Source of the DNA: Myxocyprinus asiaticus
Taxonomy: Eukaryota; Chordata; Actinopteri; Cypriniformes; Catostomidae
Assembly: GCF_019703515.2 (NCBI RefSeq)
Contig: NC_059372.1
Span: forward strand, 27,243,431-27,307,430
DNA length: 64,000 nucleotides
Direction of reading: 5' to 3'
Below, piece after piece: positions 57,060 to 64,000 of the stretch. The notes below the pieces were generated by a model, which was not told the DNA's origin, made no database searches, and saw only the letters and a list, made by a program, of their open reading frames with translations. A program made the position numbers and the translations under genes. Position 1 is the first letter of the stretch. Each line of letters begins with the position of its first letter.

Positions 57060-57629
57060 CCTATACGAAATGCTACAATTGGCTGAACTGTGTTACGTGA
57101 ACTGGCGGTGTGTGGTGGGCAGACTACTGTGTGCCTCATAGCCAGCACACCAGGTCGACACGTAACCTTCCCCAACATAGTCATGAGTATCGAACTGCCC
57201 TGTGGGGACAAGTCGACTACTCAAAAGATAGAGACAGGCACAGTCGTGGCCTCTTTTCCCCTTCTTTTTTCCACTATCTAAAAAAGAAGGGGGATTATCT
57301 GACTGGGCCGCCAGGTCTAGTCGGGGGGTGTCCCTCCCAAGGGGAAGACACCGTGGAGACCACACCTCGCCCAAAAAGAGGGGGGGGGTATTTAAATGGA
57401 AAAATACGTCAGATGGTCTTTCCAACCATGTGCAGAGTCTTCAAGGTAGATCCTACCCAACGGGGGAGGAGTTACTTCAAACATGGAGACTGGGGCAGAG
57501 GGGCTCTGCCCAAGGAAGACGCAGTTTGCCAACACGGAAACGAACTAGCGGAAGATATGTATCACATGGGGTTAGCCTTACAGGGAACCGCCACATGCAG
57601 AGCACCTACCCCAGAACAGGACTCTTAGT

Positions 57630-58375
57630 TAGCACGTGTACTGGGCCAGCAGTGAGTCTCTCTGAACACTCGACTGCCACATCCGCTGTGCACCAGAGCA
57701 GACAAAGAGCTGCTCAGAGACCCTAAAGCTCTGCGTGTGATCCCAATAGATGCGTAAAGCGTGCACCGGACACAGCAATGACAGGGCTGGGTCTGCCTGC
57801 TCCTGGGGCAGCGCTTGCAGGTTCACCACCTGGTCCCTAAAAGGGGTCGTGGGAACCTTGGGCACAGCCCAGTCGGGGTCTCAGGATCACGTGAGAGTAG
57901 CCCGGACAGAACTTCAGGCACGTTTCGCTGACAGAGAACTCTTGCAGGTCTCCAACCCTCTTGATGGAAGTGAGCGCAGTCAAGAGGGCAGTCTTCAAGG
58001 AGGGTGCCTTAAGCTCGGCTGACTGCAAAGGCTCAAAGGGGGCTCTCTGTAGACCCTGAAGAACTACAGAGAGGTCCGATGAGGCAACGAGGCACGATCT
58101 GGGGGGATTCAGCCTTCTGGTGCCTCTTAGGAACCTGATGATCAGGTCGTGCTTCCCTAAGGACTGCTATGGCAGCAACGTACACCTTCAAGGTGGAAGG
58201 AGACAGTCTCCCTTCCAACCTCTCCTGCAGGAAGAAAAGCACTGATCCGACTGCGCATATCTGGGGGTCTTCCTGTCAGGAAGAACACCACTTAGCGAAC
58301 AGACACCACTTAAAAGGCATACAGGCGCCTCATAGAGGGGGCCCTAGCCTGAGTGATCGTGTCTACCACTGCAGG
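57630..58375 (-). pseudogene. DIRS tyrosine recombinase (C-terminally deleted)
   Basis: The N-terminal part keeps RLEGRLSPSTLKVYVAAIAV and the segment with the first catalytic Arg, ALLTALTSIKRVGDLQEF, which the plus copy has lost. Further on, VPTTPFRDQVVNLQALPQ and SEQLFVCSGAQR are present. From there a deletion (about 395 bp relative to 20,030-20,425 of the other copy) removes the His-x-x-Arg, Trp and nucleophilic Tyr blocks and joins to untranslated sequence. Additional frameshifts occur near 57,850 and 58,100. Confidence 0.88.
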
Positions 58376-58399
58376 TCCCGTCCAGGTGCCAGACATGGA

Positions 58400-60277
58400 G
58401 ATTCCAGAGGTCTGGTCGCGGGTGCCAGATGGTGCCCCGTCCCTGAGAAAGAAGGTCCTTCCTCAGGGGAATTCGCCGGGAGGAGCGTGAGGTCCGAGAA
58501 CCACAACTGGGCGGGCCAGTAGGGTGCTACCAGGACGACCTGCTCCTCGTCCTCCCTGACCTTGCACAGGGTCTGTGCAAGTAGGCTCACTGGGGGAAAC
58601 GCATATTTGCGCATGCCAGGGGGCCAGCTGTGTGTCAGCGCGTTTATGCCGAGGGGGGCCTCGGTCAGGGCATACCAGAGCGGGCAGTGGGGAGGATTCT
58701 TGGGAGGTGAACAGGTGCACCTATGCCTGTCCAAATCGACTCCAAATCAGCTGGACCACCTGAGGGTGGAGTCTCCACTCTCCCCTGAGGGTAACCTGTC
58801 ATGACAGCGCGTCCGCTGTAGTGTTGAGGTTGCCTGGGATGTGAGTGGCTCGCAGCAACTTGAAGTGCTGCTGACTCCAGAGGAGGAGACGGTGGGTGAG
58901 TTGTGACATACAAAGACCGCCTTGGTGGTTGACATATGCTACTGTTGCGGTGTTGTCTGTCTGAACTAACACGTACTTGCCCTGGATCAATGGCCGAAAC
59001 CTCCGCAGGGCGAGCAGAATTGCCAACAATTCGAGGCAGTTGATGTGCCAATGCAGTCGCGGGCCCGTCCACAAGCCGGCTGCTTGCCCATTGCAAACAG
59101 TGCCCAAGCCCGTTTTGGAGGCGTCCGTCGTGACCACGATGCACCTGGAGACCAGTTCTAGGGGAACACCTGCCCGTAGAAACGAGAGGTTGGTCCAAGG
59201 GCTGAAAAGACGATGACAGACCGGCGTGATGACCACATGATGTGTCCCGCGGCTCCATGCCCATCTCGGGACTCGAGTCTGAAGCCAGTGCTGAAGCGGT
59301 CTCATATGTATCAACCCGAGCGGGTTGGCCACAGCTGAGGATGCCATATGCCCCAGGAGCCTCTGAAAAAGTTTCAGTGGAACCACTGTTTTCTGTTTGA
59401 ATGCCTTCAAACAGACCAACACCGACTTGGCATCCTCATTCGTGAGGCGCGCTGTCAAAGAGACTGAGTCCAACTTCAAACCGAGAAAAGAGATGCTCTG
59501 AACTGGGAGGAGCTTGCTCTTTTCCCGGTTGACCCGAAGCCCTAGTCGGCTGACGTGTGTCCCTGTGTGCGCACAACATGTCCCGAGAGTGAGCTAAGAT
59601 TAGCCAGTCGTCGAGATAGTTGAGAATGCGAATGCCCACCTCCCTTAGCGGGGCAAGGGCTGCCTCTTCGACCTTCATGAAGATGCGAGGAGACAGGGAC
59701 AGGCCAAAAGGGAGGACCATGTACTGATATGCCTGACCCTCGAATGCAAACCGCAGGAAGGGTCTGTGTCGAGGAAGGATGGAGACGTGGAAGTACGCGT
59801 CCTTCAGGTCTACTGCTGCGAACCAATCTTGATGCCGGACGCTCACCAGAATGCATTTTTGTGTCCGCATCTTGAACAGGAGTCTGTGTAAAGCCCAGTT
59901 CAGTACTCAAAGGTCCAAGATTGGCCGCAACCCACCGCCTTTTTTCGGTACGATGAAGTAGGGGCTGTAAAACCCCTTCTTCATCTCGGCTGGAGGGACA
60001 GGCTCTATCGCACACTTCCGTAGGAGGGTAGCGATCTCCACGCAAGGTAGCAGCATTTTCGTCCTTCACCAAGGTGAAGTGGACACCGCTGAACCTGGGC
60101 GGACACCCGGTGAACTGAATTGCGTAGCTGAGTCGGACTGTCCGGACCAGCCATCGGATTGGAAAGCACAAGCCACGCGTCCAAGTTCCACGCAAGGGGG
60201 ACCAAAGGGACAACGTCGTCAGACGTACCGGCAGATGGGGCCTCGCGGCGGGGCGGAGCTCGAGGTGCCACACCATG
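58400..60277 (-). pseudogene. DIRS reverse transcriptase-RNase H (frameshifted)
   Basis: RT begins near 60,150 (SYAIQF) and continues in changing frames. SVRHQDWFAAVDLKDAYFHV carries the first Asp and PFGLSLSPRIFMKVEEAALA is intact, unlike the other copy. NYLDDWLILAHSRDML keeps the YLDD box. Shortly after, the frame breaks (59,540-59,580). RNase H in the 58,799-59,479 frame is continuous: RCIVVTTDASKTGLGTVCNG (Asp), WHINCLELLAILLALRRFRP (Glu), VLVQTDNTATVAYVNHQGG (Asp), NLNTTADALS (Asp). The tail SSPLPALVCPDRG-type text is shifted. This is the best-preserved RNase H in the window. Confidence 0.88.
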
Positions 60278-62117
60278 TCATGGCCGTGCTGAGTCTAAGG
60301 ACATTGAAGCACTTACCTGGCTCCTTGTGACCACCCCCGGAACAGCCTGGGACAGGGGAGGAAGAGGCCTGTCCTCGTGACCCGTGGAGACTGTCACATC
60401 GGAGGCAGATTTGTGCCACAGCTGGGCGCTCAGGGGCGGGAGACCGCCGCTGGAGCACCAAACCTGCCAAATAGAGTGGTGGACGGTGGTCGTGATGACG
60501 GCCATGCACTCCGGATACGTGACCCAGGGAACAAGGAAACCGCTTTTGCTGAACTCTTGAGTACTGCAGCCACTTGGGCATGCAGCGCAATTAAATGCAA
60601 AGGTAACAAAAAGATGGAGAGGTCTGCTTACCAGCTCCAGAGCAGCGGGTTTTGTCGTCCCTGGGTCGCCCATCTTAAGGGCGCTTTGAAGCCTTTCACG
60701 GGTTCTGGGCGGCCGCGAGATGGGTGGCGTCTGCTTCCTGCGGTGGGCTCCACGCCGGGGCCAGGCCGAAGGGGCGGGCTGTGGCGGAGCCAGTGCAGTC
60801 ACCGTAGGGGGACGCTCTTGGCGACGAGTAGATGGGGTGCGGGATCTTGAGCCGCGCCGGGGCAGGATATGCCGGATAGCCTCCGTCTACTGCTCCACCG
60901 TCGAGAACTGCTGGGCAAAGTCCTTGGTGGTGTCGCCGAATAGGCCAGCAAGGAATCGTGTCCTGTCGGCCTCACCCATCTCGACCAGGTTGAGCCAAAG
61001 GTGGCGCTCCTGGACCACTAATGTGGACATCGTCTGCCCGAGAGACCGCGCCGTGACCTCCAGGTCGGTTGCCAAGCACAGTTCCTGCATCAATCCCGGG
61101 GCGGAACTATCCTCGTGCAGTTCCTTTAGCGCCTTGGCAGACTTACAGGAGAGCCATGACGTGCAGGGCGGAGGCGGCTTCTCCAGCGGCCCCTAGGCCT
61201 TGGCCGTCAGAAACGACGTATACCTACAGGCCTTGGATGGGGGCTTTGGGCACCCACGCCAGGTGGCGGCTCTCTGTGGGCATAGGTGCACCGCAAGCGC
61301 CTTTATCCACCGGGGGATTGCCGAATAGCCCTGGGCCGCCCCACCATCGAGGAAAGTGAGGGCAGGGAAGCTGAAAAGATCGGGATCAGGCAGTAAAAAG
61401 TGCCTCCCACGACCTTGTCAGCTCTTCATGCACTTCCGAGAAGAAAGGAACGGGGGCGGGGCATGGCTTTGAGCGGCGCCGCGAGCCAAAGAACCAATCA
61501 TCGAGCTGCGAGGGTTCAGGGAAGAGCAGAGGGTTCCACTCTTGCCGACGCTCATGGCTGCCCGGGAAAGCATGTCATCATCTCCGCGTCAGCCTGTGAC
61601 TGGGCAATCATCCCCGAAGGGAGGAGCCCAGCTGAGACTTCCGTGTCCGACTGGACGAGCCCGCTCTCCGATGCTGCGCTCGAGAGCTCATCACTTTCGC
61701 GGGCTCCGAATAAGAGGTCGAACTCGCCATGAGACAAGCCGGCGGACTCATCCGGAAACCCGATCGGGGCAGACGAGTGTGCTGGGGAATGGGAGGTCCG
61801 CGGGGGGATACCCGGTGGAGGCGGTCCCATTGGGGTCCCCAAATCGCCCCCAGTGCTAGCCGCGATGGCCTAATACCCGTGGGTAAAAGGACCTAGGCAG
61901 GGAGCCTCTGGGGTGGAGCCTCTGGGGTGGCTTGCTTTCTTATGAAGGCGAGCCGCGACCGCATCATTGCCATGGACATGTCCTCACAATGAGAACATGA
62001 CCATCCATGAGCGCTGTCTCCGCGTGAGCAGTGAAGACACGAAAGACAGTGATTGTGACCGTCAGAAGGCGAGAGATAACGAGCGCAACCAGGAATAACA
62101 CACAATCAGAAAGGCAT
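60278..62117 (-). pseudogene. DIRS gag-like protein (broken)
   Basis: The ATG at 62,115-62,117 matches the other copies, but codon 4 is TGA where they have CGA/CGT (Arg). After it the Cys/His cluster reads LCVIPGCARYLS, GHNHCLSCLHC and GWSCSHCEDMSM. The next part matches the middle region (SGLVQSDTEVSAGLLPSGMI), with frameshifts near 61,550 and 61,420. The coiled segment EERHLWLNLVEMGEADRTRF is readable at 60,887-61,093. The basic tail PRRGAHRRKQ and the C-terminal VVTRSQVSASMSLDSARP end at 60,278. Confidence 0.78.
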
Positions 62118-62299
62118 CTTTAAAAAGACGCGTCTTTAAAAAGACATTCCGTGTGTGCCACTCTTTTAGAGAAATATACTCTTTTAGAGAAATATACTTT
62201 TATTTCTGCCGAAGCGCCCAGGGGCATTCTCTGCATTGCACCAGTGCAGAGGGGGGAGAAGCCGCTGAAATGCGCCGTCAGATCCAGCAGAGGTGAATG

Positions 62300-62535
62300 A
62301 ACAGTCGTGGGAATTCAGCTCAGTGAGCATGACCGTTCGGCTCCGAAGAGAAAATTTGAATGAGTGGTTGCATACCAGCTCCTTTTATACCTGTATGTCC
62401 GGGGGAGTGGCATGCAAATACCACTCGCCAATTTCCATTGGCCTTTTATCAAAGACCAGAGGTGTCTCGGGCTCCCAAGGGTGACCCCTAGTGTTACTAC
62501 ATCGCACAACGTCGAGTGAGTGACAGATAGGGTAC
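62300..62535 (-). repeat. DIRS (minus copy) left inverted terminal repeat
   Basis: On the minus strand it begins GTACCCTATCTGTCACTCAC. The TATA box lies at 62,382-62,389 (CTTTTATA on plus), directed toward gag. Confidence 0.85.
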
Positions 62536-64000
62536 AGCTTTTATAAGGTTACTGATATGACTGAAGTCTTCATCTCATGTGAGTGATCATGATTTTATAC
62601 ATATGTTTCAAAATGACCAATCATTTATTAAAGAGTCAAACTTTTTTGATAAGGCAAAAATAACTGAGTGCACCTTTAACCCTTAAATGCATGGGTCTTT
62701 AGAGACCCGGCACTTATATCTATCAAAAATGGATGTACAAAATGCCCAGATAGTGTACAATTTAAAAAAAAATATTTTCAAGACAATTAGAAAACAATCA
62801 AATAAAATATATTTTTACATATTTTGATGTTTTATTTTTCATAAATTAAAGAGATAATGCAACAAATCAGGACAAATCAAGAACAGGATTAATTATTGTA
62901 GTGTAAAATATGGTTCCATCAGTCATTAATTTTCAGTATGCCAATGTTTATCTCTTCTTCCAAACCATTTCTTCTTTTTTCCTTCTTTCTCTAGCTTACT
63001 TTCTCACATGCTCTCTTTCTCTAAAAATTTTGTCACCTTGACTTTTCAGTGAAGTTATGACAAGCATCAGTATCAGAGAAGCTCGTCCTCTCCCACCACT
63101 GTATATACATCACTTAATGTCTCTCTCTCTCTCTCTTCCTCCTTCTCTCTCCATATGCAGTTGTCTGAGCTGCAGCAGTTCTATTTTCTTTGCTGAGGCT
63201 GCATTTCTGACTTTCTCCACATTCATATTCTAATTCCACTGCAGTGCTTGATTTTTAACATTTCCCTTGAAAACTTTATGAAGGTCATTCTTAAAGGTGC
63301 AGTACGTAAGATTCAGAAACACTTGTTATTAATGACACCTGTGGCCATTAAGTGAACTGCAGCCAGCTACCTGTTGCTCGTGCTCACGCTCGTGCACACA
63401 CTCCATAGGGACGCGAGTGAGTGAGCATCTGCCAAAACAATGACGTAACGTACAGAGAGACAACGTGATTCACCGGCATCGTGCTGACAGATGAGGTAGC
63501 ATAATTAAAATTACACAGTTATGATTGTTTTACTACAAACTTTGAGACTGTATATTATATTTGACTCTCCAGTGCTGGAACAGGGCTAAAACAAAGTGTG
63601 GATATAGGTCTGACTATGCGAGACTGTAGTTTGAAGTAATCAATTTTCTTTGCATGATACATTGACTGCATTTAAACGATAGCCAATGTCGCCGTTAACT
63701 AGCTAGCCAGCTTTATCAATAGCTGTTAGCTAAATTTGGTGGATGATGACAGTAGTTGTTTATAAATAGACTGTGCATTATAAATATGTTGACACAATTC
63801 AGTATTGATGTGATACCATCACAACTGTCATTTTGAGATATCGATGCGCTATTGTTTTATAATAATAGAATGTATATATTTTCTGTATAACCAAGTTACG
63901 TTACACTAATGAATGGAGCTTTTTGTATTCTCTTGAACATTGTCTAGCATTCATTTCATGTGTTATTGTTGTTTAGCTAAAATTACACAGATCAATCCTT
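62536..64000. other. non-coding; possible repeat end at about 63,290
   Basis: AAAGGTGCAGTACGTAAGAT at about 63,294 resembles the start of a dispersed fish repeat, but no right end is in view. At 62,680-62,710 a short TGGGTCTTTAGAGACCCGG palindrome occurs. A (CT)n of about 16 bases lies at 63,120. No gene recognised. Confidence 0.4.

Larger units (their letters stand above)
56675..62535 (-). mobile_element. DIRS1-like retrotransposon, near-complete copy, - strand
   Basis: Same layout as 15,316-21,382 but reversed: left repeat at the high-coordinate end, then gag, RT-RNase H, recombinase, untranslated region, ICR and right repeat at the low end (5,861 bp). The left outer trinucleotide is now GTA, the right outer one GTT, and the ICR junction reads ATT (57,006-57,008) where the other copy has GTT, so single substitutions have accumulated. 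All genes are broken. It is shorter than the other copy largely because about 395 bp is missing in the recombinase C-terminus and beyond. Confidence 0.93.

Overview
The window reads as non-coding vertebrate DNA, almost certainly from a teleost fish and most likely a cyprinid-type genome. Evidence for this: long (AT)n, (TG)n, (CT)n and GATA microsatellites; DIRS1-like tyrosine-recombinase retrotransposons; Tc1-like transposons with about 210-bp inverted repeats; TTAA-flanked foldback MITEs; many hAT-like non-autonomous elements; a chromodomain-type Ty3/gypsy element; and fragments of CR1/L2-like LINEs. I found no host exon, tRNA, rRNA or CRISPR array. Every open frame with recognisable content belongs to a mobile element, and every such element gene is broken. 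The species assignment is inference.

Layout. 1-4.8 kb: LINE tail, decayed DIRS fragment, solo LTR with target-site duplication (TSD), LINE ORF1 esterase fragment, DNA-transposon ends. 5-15 kb: AT repeats, a second solo LTR of the same family, a TTAA MITE and palindromic repeats. 15,316-21,382: nearly complete DIRS element on +, with gag, RT-RNase H, tyrosine recombinase, internal complementary region and inverted terminal repeats. 21.4-24.3 kb: a dispersed repeat interrupted by a Harbinger-like element that itself holds a foldback MITE. 26.5-28 kb: 3' end of an LTR element with a coding 39-bp minisatellite. 29-34 kb: LINE 3' end, one full-length Tc1-like element and one truncated one. 35.7-39.5 kb: nested hAT-like elements. 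39,632-42,817: internally deleted Ty3/gypsy element on -, with 5-bp TSD. 43.4-48 kb: further hAT-like elements enclosing a rearranged DIRS gag piece. 48.8-50.9 kb: AT-rich tandem repeat beside a CpG-richer segment of unknown identity. 52-56 kb: microsatellites, a Tc1-like terminal pair around another insert, and two MITEs. 56,675-62,535: second nearly complete DIRS element, on -.

The DIRS copies are the best resolved system. Each begins and ends at a GTT-type trinucleotide and carries, upstream of the right repeat, an internal segment complementary to both outer ends. That is the layout expected for a circle-templated replication cycle. Gag would package RNA, RT-RNase H would copy it, and the recombinase would insert the circle. 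Both copies are dead, but with different recombinase lesions.

Exact termini and TSDs were read directly for the two solo LTRs, the gypsy element, the Tc1-like element and several hAT-like elements, so insertion order can be reconstructed in places. I saw no convincing wholly new gene system. The least explained stretch is 48.8-50.9 kb.
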